Below, piece after piece: positions 22,145-32,938 of a stretch of DNA of 64,000 nucleotides. Origin of the DNA: Dipteris shenzhenensis (Eukaryota > Polypodiophyta > Polypodiopsida > Gleicheniales); NCBI GenBank assembly GCA_047967505.1, contig CM106539.1; one strand, given 5' to 3'. Within the stretch, counting starts at the first letter, position 1. Every line of letters begins with the position of its first letter. The translations under genes and the position numbers were made by a program. Below the pieces are notes generated by a model. The model did no database searches. It had not been told where the DNA came from and saw nothing but the letters and a program-made list of their open reading frames with translations.

Positions 22145-22767
22145 TCAATCTGCAAAAGAGAGGAGAGCACCATGAGATTGGAGCTGTGAAGATGATCCAG
22201 TAGCGAGAAGAGAAAGAAGAAGTACTCACTTTGGCAAGATGCCACACACTTCGAGCTGCAGTCGTATTTGCAAGCGCTGATCATGGCTGCTCCACCTCCT
22301 CCTCCACCACCTCCTCCTCCATAGTCACCTCCCCCTCCTCCACCACCACCACCACCACCTCCTCCATAATTTCCCCCCCTCCGATACCCCCCCCCATTCC
22401 CATAACCATACCCACCTCCATATCCACGTCGACTTCCATACCCGTATCTTCCCCCGTAGTCCCCTCTCCCACCGTAACCTCCCCCACCATAGTCCCCTCC
22501 TCCATAGAACCCTTCTACGCACGCCGATGCACATGACAAGCGCTTATTTGCACAAGTGCCCGCTGCTTTGCACACCGCATACTCGCTCGCTACAGTCGAG
22601 GCTTCGGCCGCGTGCACCTGGTACAATTCGTAGGTCTCAAACTTCTGCATGGACGCTGACCCTTTACTAGCAGATACATGGGACTCGCCATGGGAGAAAG
22701 AACCACCGAAGACAAGCACGGCTAGTAGTAGTGCTAGGAGAAGCGATGGAATGGGTGGAAGGCCCAT
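22145..22767 (-). CDS. Secreted glycine-rich protein with cysteine motifs (180 aa)
   Basis: This is the best-supported ordinary host gene. CDS is 22767-22230 joined to 22149-22145. ATG 22767 is chosen because it opens a clear signal peptide (MGLPPIPSLLLALLLAVLVF) about 60 bp below a TATA box. After a Ser/Ala region come YAVCKAAGTCANKRLSCASA and CVEG, then about 60 residues of GGGY/GGYG/RGGNYGGG repeats, and a C-terminal CKYDCSSKCVASCQN. The donor GTGAGT (22229) and acceptor TTTTGCAG (ending 22150) leave a second coding exon of only five bases (AT plus TGA). The Cys pattern resembles plant secreted Gly/Cys-rich cell-wall proteins; the role is inferred from composition only. The opposite-strand Ser/Thr-rich frames are shadows. 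Confidence 0.85.
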
Positions 22768-22829
22768 ATCTGTGGCTTTTATGCAAGAGGAGAGAGCAGT
22801 CGTAATAATAACTTGTAGCTGCAGCTCGG

Positions 22830-22838
22830 TATATATAG
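22830..22838 (-). promoter_or_regulatory. TATA box of the glycine-rich protein gene
   Basis: Read on the minus strand this is CTATATATA, about 63-70 bp upstream of the ATG at 22767. That leaves a short 5' leader of roughly 30-40 bases, typical of compact plant genes. Confidence 0.65.
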
Positions 22839-23500
22839 ACCATGAAGCGTCGGAAATTTGAAGGCTGGAAGAAGGCACCTTCCTGGGAGAGCAGCAAATT
22901 GGAATCGTGAGTAGTTGATACATGTCGGTAACGCATTGAAAGAAGTCGTTGCATATGGACTGTTGTAATGAAGATTGCGACGCGTCGTCAACGGTCCTTA
23001 TCCATGAGAGCCAATTGGGTGGATGTAGGCGTAACGAAATGTTAAAGGTCAGGAAAGGTGTATCATGTGAAGAAAAGTTTATGGTTCTCGGGGTTTACAC
23101 CGCTTTAACGTGAAGGTGCTGCGGACGAGCGGAGAGCTCTCCTAAAACCAAAGACGGTGGTCGGTGTACTTAAAACTTGTAATTATTTTGTATGGGTTCA
23201 AGAAAACATTTTTGGCATGCCCTTACTAGGTAGCCTTAGCAATTGTTGGCCTTGCAAAGGTCTATTGGGATCATGGCTGTTGTTGGCAATGGCCTTCCCT
23301 ATTAAACGCTAGGTTCCATCAATTTCACTTGTATTAGAAGCGTGGTTAGGGGTTATTTCATCTCTATCCCGTGGGATTAGGGCATAGTGTTTGTCTTCTT
23401 CCCTGCGTTTTGAATGCATATGGTGGCCCTCTCTCTCTTCTCTGTGAATGCATGGTGGCTGGTGCTTGGGCGTGGCGACGAGGGAGGAGAGCTCACGGTT
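22839..23500. other. Upstream region of the glycine-rich gene; no gene seen
   Basis: This is 5' flanking sequence. No reading frame or repeat with support was found. The part at 23430-23505 (GGCGTGGCGACGAGGGAGGA) resembles sequence just right of the LTR element (25450-25560), so the element inserted within a locally repetitive region. Confidence 0.4.
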
Positions 23501-23505
23501 GTGTG

Positions 23506-23668
23506 TGAGAATACACAGAGTTGTGCGCATACGAGTAGAAACTGTTGTATATTCATTGATGATAGCTCGATTACATAGATGTGCCCATGACGGTTGACAA
23601 CGGTTGTGCCGATTGGCATCACACCGTAAGTGTGTGTAAATGTAAGACTTTACGGCTTAATTCCTACA
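23506..23668 (-). repeat. 3' LTR of the non-autonomous element
   Basis: 163 bp, matching the other LTR closely except for a 21-bp extra segment at about 23577-23597 (TAGATGTGCCCATGACGGTT region). That segment is either an insertion here or a deletion in the 5' LTR. Confidence 0.9.
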
Positions 23669-23680
23669 CTCCCCCTTAAG
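23669..23680 (-). promoter_or_regulatory. Polypurine tract
   Basis: On the minus strand CTTAAGGGGGAG directly precedes the LTR start TGTAGGAATTAAG, the expected site for plus-strand DNA priming. Confidence 0.8.
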
Positions 23681-24086
23681 ACAAAAAGTCTCATGAGTAA
23701 TAGAGCTAGGATTATTGTGCAGAAAGAGATGCACCCCCAGTTTGGTGTGGTGCTTCACATGGTTTATTCTATATGCTATAATAATTACAAGTATGCAATG
23801 CAAATCTATCCAAGATCCAGTTCAGCATGGATTATTAGCAGCATAATCAATTTTGTCGGCATCTTTGATCCGATAACATATGGAACTTTATCTTTCATTT
23901 TGGTCTGCATTTCTCGAGCTGGTCTTTTGGTCTTCATTTCTCGATCTTGACTGCAAATACTCCCCTTCAAGTGAGAGCAAATGAATAATTGTAGAATGAA
24001 TAACATACTGCTCTTCACTGTGTCAATATCATTGCTGAATTTTTGGATTCTAGTTGTATAGTTGCTTATGAGCATAATAACCAGTT

Positions 24087-25235
24087 TCATATATTCTTCT
24101 TTTTCAGCTTTTCCTGGTGGTTCTGATTGATCATTATTGCTTTCTTCACAAACATTGCATGCATTTCTTGATTCGTCATTGCAAAACTAAGAAATTGGCC
24201 ATCTTGGGCTCTAATAGAGAAAGCATCCGCAGCAACTTCAGTGACTAGTACATGATCTCCTCCCACTTCAGCAAAATTACAGGCTAGACCATTTCTGATT
24301 GCGTCGTGGAATTTAGGATCTTTGTCTGCAGATACTAGATAATTGTGTTTGCGTGATTGCACAGGCACAAGATCATCTAGATCAACAATCTGGCTATGGG
24401 CTTCTCCGATTTCAGTACATCCAGCAACATCTTTATATGGTTCAGCTAAAAGATCGTATTCATGAACTTCATATTCATCTCCATGATCAGCCTTGGAGCC
24501 CTCCTTAGAATCTCCCTCTCGTTCTCTGCCAAGATGTTCTTCATGTGAATCATGTCCTTGGGCTTAGTGTCCTTTGCTGCATGCGATGTTCATTGGCTCT
24601 TTTGCTTGTTGGAATTGCTCCAAATCAAGGCTTTTGTCAAATTTTTCCCCAGGATGAAACTGAGTGCCAATGGTAAGACACAAATGTAGGGAAGTCTTTC
24701 TTTTCACCCTCCAATAGGGCCTTTTCATCTTCTGCAACAGGATTATGAGGGGGAAGGCGTGCACTCCTTCGACATCATTAGTATATTCAAAATGCATGGA
24801 TGAAAATTGAAATTGTTTACCAGGATTGCCATGTTGTGGCTTGGATTCTTTGCGTAGTTTCCCTTCTATGAGTTTTTGCAAGTCTCATCTGCACGTATCT
24901 CCTTTTGTGGGTTTGTAGGGGTCTCGAAGCCCGTCTTTGCCATTTTTGGGCAGGGGTTCTTCTCCTACTTTTGGCCGGAGAGTGCCTTCTTCTCCATCCT
25001 TGTGGACGATCAGGGATTGCACGCCCTGCTTTTCTCGTATTTGAGGCTGGAGTGAGCCTATTTTTGGGTCTTCTCGCCCATTTCCTTCACTATTTGAGGG
25101 CTGGTGTCCTGCACCTATTAATGCTCCTCTGGCCGGGATCTCGCCTTGTTCTTCTCCTCTTTCTATGGGCGGGAGGTTGCCTCTGTGCAGGACTGCGTTA
25201 TCTGCATTTGCTCCTTCATTGAGGAGAATCAACAC
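24087..25235 (-). pseudogene. Cargo open frame inside the LTR element, unknown
   Basis: A single frame of 383 codons is interrupted by only two stops (TGA at 24882-24884 and TAA at about 24561). It has no convincing ATG at its start. The first part is Gly/Pro/Glu-rich and polar, the middle has LRKESKPQHGNPGKQF and EEHLGREREGDSKEGSKADH, and the end reads HDAIRNGLACNFAEVGGDHV, VTEVAADAFSIRAQDGQFLS and FVKKAIMINQ. No CCHC knuckle, DSG, YVDD or integrase motif is present. It may be a captured host transcript or a highly diverged gag. Two stops over 383 codons suggest recent decay. Confidence 0.45.
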
Positions 25236-25275
25236 GCCATGCCTGTGGCAAAAGCGTGGCTGGTTTGGGCCCTAG

Positions 25276-25291
25276 CTGGCCTCTGATACCA
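25276..25291 (-). promoter_or_regulatory. tRNA-Met primer-binding site
   Basis: The minus strand reads TGGTATCAGAGGCCAG two bases after the LTR, matching the usual plant initiator-tRNA complement TGGTATCAGAGC for its first eleven bases. Confidence 0.85.
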
Positions 25292-25293
25292 TG

Positions 25294-25435
25294 TGGGAAT
25301 ACACAGAGTTGTGCGCATACGAGTAGAAACTGTTGTATATTCATTGATGATAGCTCGATTACAGACAACGGTTGTGCCGATTGGCATCACACTGTAAGTG
25401 TGTGTAAATTAAGACTTTACGGCTTAATTCCTACA
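25294..25435 (-). repeat. 5' LTR of the non-autonomous element
   Basis: 142 bp, TG...CA ends. GTGTG follows directly on the right as target duplication. Confidence 0.9.
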
Positions 25436-25440
25436 GTGTG

Positions 25441-27115
25441 CGGACGTGGCGATGTCAGAGGACGGTTCGCGACTGTGGGTTTTCTGCAATGGGATGGAGG
25501 GCTATATCAATCATCGAACAGGGAGGGCGTGGCGATGCGAGAGGACGAGTCGTTGCTGTGTCCGTGGCGATGCAGGAGGAGCACTCTCTGCAGATTACGG
25601 ATGGAGGGTTGTATCTATTGTTGAAAAGGTCAGCCATTCTTGGCTTGCATCTCTTCAAGAATCGAATAAGGAGGTATGGGGATGATCGTGTCACGCTGAT
25701 TCCTATATGCTCTGACACGATGTAGGTTAGCATTTGCATGATTATAAATCATTTTTGTCGATTGTTTAGCTGCAAGATGGTCGTGTATGCTATGTGTGCT
25801 TCCTGCTATGACGATTTCGATACAGAGATGGAGATTCTGAAGGTTTTAGTCAAGGGAGCGTTCTGTGGTTTTCTTTCATTCAAATGCATGCAGTCGATGA
25901 TTACCGATAGTTGGATCGTGTCTGCTTTTTCAGTTCGACTGTTGGAGGGCTCTATGTTTGAGGGTGGCTGTGCATAGGCTTGGCTCGTCTCTGGGGTTCG
26001 AGGGTATGCTGCCTGGTTCTGTGAGCGATCGGGTGGAAATGTGGTGGTGATAGCGGCTCTGCTTTCTGGGGTTAGACATTGTGTCTGAAGGTCGTGATAG
26101 CCGTGATGGGGGTTTGGGGATCGCGTATATTTTGTTAATGTCTGGGTTTCGGGGGTGGGGTTGGATGCTGCATTTCAGGGTCGTGATAGCTGTGATGGGG
26201 GATTGGAGGCTGTGCATGAAGGTCGCGACAATAGCCGTGATGGGGGTTTGGGGATCGCGTATGTTTTCCTCATCTATGGGTTTCGGAGGTGGGATTGGAT
26301 GCTGCATTTCAGGGTCGTGATAGCTGCGATGGGGATTGGGAGTTGCATGTATTTGGTTGAGCTCAAAGTTTCGGGGGTGCGTTGCATGCTTTAGCGTGTT
26401 GTGTGTTGGTTTAGGGTCCTTAGCGCTGGATGTGGTTTGCTTGATTGCATTGTGCATGAACGTGTTGTTGAGTTTGTAATGGCTTGGGTCTCATATAGGT
26501 AATCATCCCCCACATTTTGATTCCCGTAAACAAACGTAAAGATAAAAGAAAGATGTAATCCTTTAATGCCATAAATTAATGCAACCGTTTAAAAAAAGAG
26601 AGGAAATAATAATTTGATGAGTGAAAATAATTGCATTTCCAGTTATCATTCGAGTCAAAGAAGATAGTGCTTTGAGATCTTATGTTTTCCCACATACATT
26701 TTATCGACACATTTTTGAGCTAGATGACCATATCAAATATTTACTTTCTCCTTTTTTCTTCAACTAAATGGAGGTTCAAAACAATAGTTTGTAAAAATTT
26801 AACACTAAAATGCACATGGAGATATATGGTGTTGTTGTTCTTTTTTTAAAGAGTTGCCATAAATCCCATACAATAGGATGACAACAATTAAGTAAGAATA
26901 TCAAGAAGGAATCTTATGGTGATAGTAGATTAGCATATACCATTCTTAATGGTCTCTTGATAGTGGCATTGAGCTCTGATAGAGTGAATTTTCTTGAAAT
27001 AGATGTGATTCATCCTCAACCCAAGAGAGACAATATCCTTGCAAAGCTGACATATCCCCTTTGAGTGTGCATGTTGTCAGTTCTTTGCTTGTAAAGTTCT
27101 TCGCCACCCCCTGTT
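25441..27115. other. Non-coding stretch with about 136-bp tandem repeat
   Basis: At about 26085-26340 a unit containing ATAGCCGTGATGGGGGTTTG and GGATCGCGTAT repeats roughly twice at about 136-bp spacing, with half units of CATTTCAGGGTCGTGATAGC. The open frames across it on both strands are Gly/Arg- or Pro-rich shadows of this repeat. 26480-27115 is AT-rich with nothing recognised. Confidence 0.6.
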
Positions 27116-27840
27116 GTGAAAGCACCTATAATCACCAAGTCATGTCCCAAAAAAAAGCTGGGTGAAATTGATTTTTTGGATGATAAGAAAGCCAAAGTAG
27201 TTGAGGTAAAGGAAGAGTACCCACCATGTGTAGAGAATGTTAATGTGCCCACTCTCCATGAAGCACACAACTGGTGCGGCCCAGAAATCGATCCAGTGGT
27301 GAAAGTCCTACAGGTTTCAGAGATTGATTTGACAATCAAAAATTTTTTCTTCGATGGAATGGTCTTAAACAAATACGCAACACACATGCTCTCCAATGAA
27401 AATTATCATAGATGCTTGAAAGTGCATCTCGTTTCATAGAGTTGGCCTAGGCTTTATAACCTTACACATTGACGAGCTCTTTTATGGAGAGTTTCTTAAG
27501 TTTTTAAACATAGGTGACTACATCAGAGTAAGCAATTTCTCTGTTTGCTCCAGGAAACCGAGGAACGATGGAGGAACAACTGACTATAGCATTGCCTTTG
27601 ATCCTTCGACTAGGATTGAGAGGATAGAACCATTTGGTATAGTGCCATAAATCTACCCCCAACAAACTATCTACCACTTCAAAGAGAGGTGTAGAAATCT
27701 CTTAAACAAGGGTGAGGGAAATCAGCTTCCTTTAGCAACTTTGGCCACAACTGTTATAAAGCTAGGCATTTCATATAAGCAACGTGACGAGTTGATCGTA
27801 GGAGATGGGGACCTTCCTAAGGATCTGATAATAGTAAGAT
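27116..27840 (+). pseudogene. RPA70-like single-strand DNA-binding gene carried by the Helitron
   Basis: Plant Helitrons often carry an RPA1-like gene. The frame at 27116-27436 reads PVVKVLQVSEIDL, FFFDGMVLNKYATHMLSNEN and CLKVHLVS, resembling the RPA N-terminal OB fold (VxVL, DG and ML signatures). After a frame change the next piece reads ELFYGEFLKFLNIGDYIRVS and NDGGTTDYSIAFDPSTRIE, resembling DNA-binding domain A. A TAA follows IVP at about 27648. A later piece around 29230-29320 has paired cysteines (CEYCNC) that may belong to the C-terminal zinc region. It is decayed; identification rests on motif spacing only. Confidence 0.45.
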
Positions 27841-29536
27841 CTGTGTGTTTCATATATATTCATTGCTCACTCTTTCTTTTTTCATTGGTTTCACTATGTC
27901 TACTACAATGGTAAAATCTAAAACATTTGTTGGCAATTTTGAATATATGAGAGTAGCTCACCTTTTGGAGCAATCGGCGGTCCGATTATGTCAAGATTGC
28001 AGAGAAATTTAAGATTTTTGGAAAAGCAAAGTTTATATTGCACAATGTTACTTGCAAGAAGAACACCCAACCTATTACAAGTGCTCAATATGCTTGACAT
28101 CAAAATAATCGTGCCCATTGAAGACTTATCATAGCTTGGAGCCTACCTTTCCCATGTCTTTAGTGCTCATATCCAACACATCAGTTATGACAACCAGGAA
28201 TCATTACCAACGTTTTCTATATGGGCTTGCAAGTTTCCTTAAGTTTTACCACTAGTGTTTATATGTATTTTGTCATGTTGTCCAAGTTATTGGGACTTTA
28301 ACAGTGACGGGCATTAACTTAGCCTTATATGAGAACACATGCGGGATTTTCAAGGGAACCAAGATATCGAGAGATGGATAATGTCTTCTGCTTATCTTGT
28401 GACAAAACATCTTCCCTCATAAATATCCTCAACCCCTCATAACAACAGTTGATGGGGCGATGAGTGATGTCACTTTGAAGGCTGTGATTGTCGACAAAGT
28501 TTTAAGGCTTCCTCGACCATTTTTGGATTTGATTCATGGAAATACATCTTTATTGAAGTCATACTTGTTCAGTAAAAAGGTGGAAGGGCGTTTCTTAACA
28601 AACAACTTCAGTTGTGTGACCGGTTTTATTGCTCTTGCTACCGAAGAAGCTACTTAGGGGATGCAACTATTGTAATCAGAAGTCTAGTTAGTAGAGTTCA
28701 ATGAGACATGTGCTTGCAAAGATGCACTTTCTACATAATGCATGCTTTCTAGTAAAGAGTTATGTGGAGTGTATGCTTTTTCAATTTGAAGTGTGTAGCC
28801 AAGTCCCTTGCATTGCAAAATTTCTATAGCACAGCTTGCTTCTCGCTCCAAGAATAGAATGGACAATATGGGAATAGAAAAAAATAGCTTCATTGATGTG
28901 GACTTTATAGAAAACTACCCAAACAGTAGGTGTGTTTTATTGTGGATATCTTATCTCCTTTACTTTCACATATCACCTCGTTCTTTAAAAGCTTCCATAT
29001 GTCCAAAAGTGAAGGATTTGATAGCATAAAAAACATTAAGCTTCGTTGAATGGAAGAGCCGTTTTCACAATCCATTATTTGAGAGCATCTATCCAAGAGT
29101 TCAAGATCTTGAAAGATTTCTTCATTGCATAGGAAGATGAAGGTTTCATGCTTAAACCTTTTGATTCATTTGCATTGTCCGCATTAGTGGCAACATATGC
29201 ATTTAAAATTGAGCTATTTCTTGAGAGCAATAACAAGATTGATAAAATTTGCGAGTATTGCAATTGTAATAGTGGGAGCTCAACCATGCATGCAAATGTT
29301 AATCCAAAATTCACCTATGACCATTTCTCCATGTAAGTTTGTCGACCATGTACCCAAAAGAAGATGATGGGCTCTAAACATGGATGAATGCTTAAAGAAG
29401 TTTGTGCTCAAAGAAGGTCAAACAAAATGTACTAACTAGTATTAGAGAGTATATGCAAGAAGCTTTTCCTTCTTACGAAATATCAATTTTGACTATCAGA
29501 CGCAAGGTTCCAAAACTGAAATGAGCTAGGGACGGC
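27841..29536 (+). other. Helitron interior, no intact gene
   Basis: Fragments only. 28460-28657 is open (DKVLRLPRPFLDLIHGNTSL) but not recognised. The strand and position agree with remnants of the RPA-like gene and its introns. Several polypyrimidine tracts are present. Confidence 0.4.
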
Positions 29537-31160
29537 ATGATTGCTGAAAGAAATGAGGAGTTACAAGCTTCTAAGCCAAAAGCTTCTTCTTCGATGGCAA
29601 TTGTTCAAATGAAACAAAAGGAAGGAATTTCCATCGACAAGTTCTTGCAAATGTTTGCGCGTTGCTTACATCAAGTACATAAATATATCAAAAACATCAA
29701 AGACACACCATCATATGATTGCTTTTGTTGTGAAAGAATTCTTTTTAAGAAACAAACAATACACCCTTGGGGGGGTCACTGTGTATAAACTCTCTATATC
29801 ACATGCGTTCAAGGCTTATTTGTAAAATCCCTTATCTGTAGATTTTTCATTAATAAAATGTACCCTTTTTCTATTCAAATCTATATTTTTTTCTAAATTC
29901 ATTTTAAAAAATTCCCATATGTAAGTTAAATTCTGTAAATTTTAGAAATTAAAAATATCCTTCTGTTGAACTCATGTGATAGGGTTACATAAGATGAGTG
30001 ACCCCCTCGAGAATACATTTTAACAAGGCAACATTTGAATGGGTCCAAGAAAAAAGAAAAGATAGAAATGTTGAATTTATAGAAAAGCACTACACAATAT
30101 GTCACAAATGCAAGAAAGCAATAAAAGGGAATGTTGTTTGCAAAATTTTCACCCCTGTAAATATATCACTAAATGCACCATTGCCCGTAGTGTGTATGTT
30201 GAATGATGTAGAGGAACGTTTGGTTTCTTTTGCCCAAATCAGAGAAATGACTTTCAATGGTCAAATGGGCATTACTGGAAGTATTGTTAATGTGCTAGCA
30301 GATACGAATAAGATACAACGAGTTTTACCACGTTTCTTAGATGGTGATCATGCCATAATTGTTAAAATCAAAAGAAAAATGAAATACAAATAAACTTTTG
30401 CAATGGGCAAAGTTCGGCCATACACTCTTATGAAAGCATTGAAACTACTTGTCAGATACACCATTGTATAAATCTAATAGCGTCACTATAAACAACAATT
30501 AGTACAAAGATGTGCTTGTGATAACATCATCACAAATGAATTCTTCTGTAGGTGAATATGAAAACAATGACAATCTCATGGAGGAAGATGAAATAGAAAT
30601 AGACACATTGATACATAACTTGGTTGTTATAGAACAAGTTATAGATTTTGAGACACAAGCTATTTATGTGCCGTCCCCTTTGAAAATCTAAAACCATCTA
30701 AATTTCCCATCATTTATTTTGGGTTTCCACGAGCAGTTCACAATAGCAAACTAGCATATTTGGATATAATAAAGTGGGAAACAACACACAAGTCATTAAA
30801 ATTCTCTCATAATATTGCAAATGTTTTTTTTAAAGCGTTAAAGGCTTTGATCCACCAAGTGATGCAATCTATATGGGTGCGCTTAAGAAAAGGCATGCTA
30901 AAGAATAGGTTGCTATGTGCACGAGATGTCAAAAATAACACCAACATTGAACAAGTACTGAAAACAAGAATAGGATATTGGGACTTTGAAACCCTTTGCA
31001 CTTCCCTCGACCATAAGAAAAGTCTACGCAAAGAGGCAGTTGCAATGATGCATCAATTAGGACAACCATGCTTCTTTGTTACCTTCTCATGTGCCGAGCA
31101 TATGTGGGAGCCTTTGGTCAACACCCTCAAAACAACATACAACAAAGGGGCATTATAAAA
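29537..31160 (+). pseudogene. Helitron Rep protein, N-terminal part
   Basis: Three open pieces follow each other on the plus strand. 29537-29788 ends in YDCFCCERILFKK. 29998-30393 reads YTICHKCKKAIKGNVVCK and MLNDVEERLVSFAQIREM, ending in VLPRFLDGDHAIIVKIKRK; that order (Cys pair, LxxxEExL, LPR) matches the region annotated as DUF6570 in Helitron proteins. 30760-31158 reads TRIGYWDFETLCTSL and QLGQPCFFVTFSCAEHMWEP, the signature of the Helitron_like_N domain. Frame breaks between them show decay. Confidence 0.75.
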
Positions 31161-31330
31161 CACTCAAGTGTAAGATGTAGCAGGCGTCATGCAGCTAGTT
31201 AGACAAAACCCTATATTGTGTGCGGGATATTACACACACAAATTACAAAATATGATACAGCTACTATGAAATGACAAATCTATACTTGGCGGCATTGTTG
31301 ATTGCTTGTTTGTAAGATAATTTCAATAGC

Positions 31331-31360
31331 CAACACGAGCATGGGATTTTATGGGTTGAA
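31331..31360 (+). other. Helitron HUH endonuclease motif
   Basis: The frame reads QHEHGILWVE. The two histidines (31334-31336 and 31340-31342) around one residue and the following LW match the HUH metal-binding motif of Helitron Rep nucleases. The frame continues to about 31518 (INAQAYKNVSEGAMKVL, then TAG). Confidence 0.7.
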
Positions 31361-31466
31361 GAAGCACCAAAATTTTATTCGAGCAGTCAAAACGAGGTAA
31401 TAGCATTTGTGGATGAGCACGTGATGTGCAACAAGGATTTGTTAAATGGAAACATGAAGAAAATCA

Positions 31467-32499
31467 TAAATGCACAGGCATACAAGAACGTGTCTGAAGG
31501 GGCAATGAAGGTTTTGTAGATTTTGCTATCCCCAGCTGCCATTGCATGCAACAATGATACTCAGTAGACTAGACCATGTTGACAGCAACAAGTACAAGGA
31601 AAGCCTCCTTTGCATTTGCCAACAAATACAAAATATTGACACAAGAATGAGCACACCCTTCTTCCATTGGTTGGTTGCTTTACATGTCAATGTGGAAACA
31701 TATATCCTTTCATTGAGAGCTTCAATAACAAAACCAACGTTATTCTTAAAATGTGAACGAAAGGATATCTTCATGAATGCATTCAATAAGAAGATTAGCT
31801 TCCTGTGGCAATCAAATATGGATATATAGTTCACCATGGACGTGCCATATGCTACTGCGTCTTATTGCCCTTCATACATCACAAAGATGGATATCACAAT
31901 TACAAAATCGATGTGAGATACGTTGACTGCATGCATACAAAAAAACAATCCCACACAAGAGAGATTGAGGAAAATGCAGAATGCTTTTCTGCATGCCACA
32001 AATGAGTACACAACTTGTGGCATTTATCACTTTATCCCTACCCTTACATAGGTCCACCAGGGACTTCCAATTCATTAATACAAATGAAACAGGCAAAAGG
32101 GCATTCATTCTAAAACGTAAAGAACAGCTACAAGTGCTTGACAATGACTCGACTAACATTTCTTGCCAAATAATTATTGACAAATGGGAGGTAGCAAGCT
32201 AAGGGTGTCCACTTGCGGGGGAGTGTGACACCCCCTCGAGTGAAAATACAAGGGTTTTGCTTCGGTGTAAAATACCTCGATCGAGGTATCATCTCCAATG
32301 AAATTGGCACACGTGGACATTCGAACCAAGCAAATACCTCGATCGAGGTCTTCCATTTTAATCCACTGAATTGAGCCTGTACCTTGATCGAGGTATCGTG
32401 GCAAGACAACTATACCTCGATCGAGGTATCGTGGCAAGTCCACATACCTCGATCAAGGTATCATGGATAGATGACATGTGTCATGTCAAATACCACAAT
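31467..32499 (+). repeat. Direct duplication, copy B (left part)
   Basis: Matches 1-1033 in the same orientation at a spacing of 31,466 bp. About four substitutions were seen by eye (for example at 32089 and 32114). It contains the Helitron fragment to about 32224 and the first palindromes of the ACCTCGATCGAGGT array, then stops at the AAT target site of CACTA A1. Confidence 0.93.
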
Positions 32500-32593
32500 C
32501 ACTACTACACACGCATCCTATTGCGACGTTTACGTACCGACGATTAGCGCCCGCTTAGCGTTAATCGTCGGTATAAAAATCGGGTGTCGTAAA

Positions 32594-32764
32594 TCGTCGC
32601 TATATAGCGACTTTTAAGAAGCGTCGCTATATAGCGACGTTAGTAATAGTCGCTATATAGCGACTATGAAAGGTCGCTATATAGCGACTTCTACTAAAGT
32701 CGCTATATAGCGACTTTTAAAGGTCGCTATATAGCGACACTGAGACTATATTATAGCGACGTTT
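32594..32764. repeat. A1 left subterminal repeats
   Basis: About seven copies of GTCGCTATATAGCGAC or close variants. The unit is itself a palindrome, so it suits binding of a protein dimer; by analogy with En/Spm this would be the accessory protein. 32765-32938 is AT-rich 3' flank of tnp2. Confidence 0.9.
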
Positions 32765-32938
32765 TACAGAGAGGTTTTTTTTTTTTTTAAAGTCTTAAAA
32801 TTTATTTTCTTCCAATGACAAAATTTTTTAAATTTTCATACATGTTTGAGCTCATAGAGAAATAAAAAATGAGAGCATGTACATCAAGCCTTTGAAGCTC
32901 ATATATTCATGTCCAAGTTGGAGATGAGAAAAATCAAA

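Larger units (their letters stand above)
23506..25435 (-). mobile_element. Short non-autonomous LTR retrotransposon (1,930 bp)
   Basis: Direct LTRs (23506-23668 and 25294-25435) begin TG and end CA, and are flanked by the 5-bp duplication GTGTG (23501-23505 and 25436-25440). On the minus strand the 5' LTR is followed after two bases by TGGTATCAGAGGCCAG, a primer-binding site for initiator tRNA-Met. AAGGGGGAG precedes the 3' LTR as polypurine tract. No gag, protease, integrase or reverse transcriptase is visible in the roughly 1.6-kb interior, so it depends on enzymes from another element. It instead carries a long open frame of unknown nature. Confidence 0.93.
27116..32224 (+). mobile_element. 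Truncated Helitron
   Basis: Order of parts: RPA-like region, paired-cysteine segments, a DUF6570-like block, a Helitron_like_N block, the HUH Rep motif, and post-Rep conserved blocks. The helicase domain and a CTRR 3' end with hairpin are not found before the sequence changes at about 32224. The left end was not located. The part from 31467 on is duplicated at 1-758. Confidence 0.65.

Noticed and set aside
22231-22536. Plus-strand Ser/Thr/Pro-rich frame with TTTTTTSSIISPPPIPPPIP
   Set aside because: Antisense shadow of the GGC-rich repeats of the glycine-rich gene.
25436-26480. Possible host gene on either strand (frames 25930-26457 minus, 26081-26394 plus)
   Set aside because: Frames track the 136-bp tandem repeat and have no domain, signal peptide or splice support.
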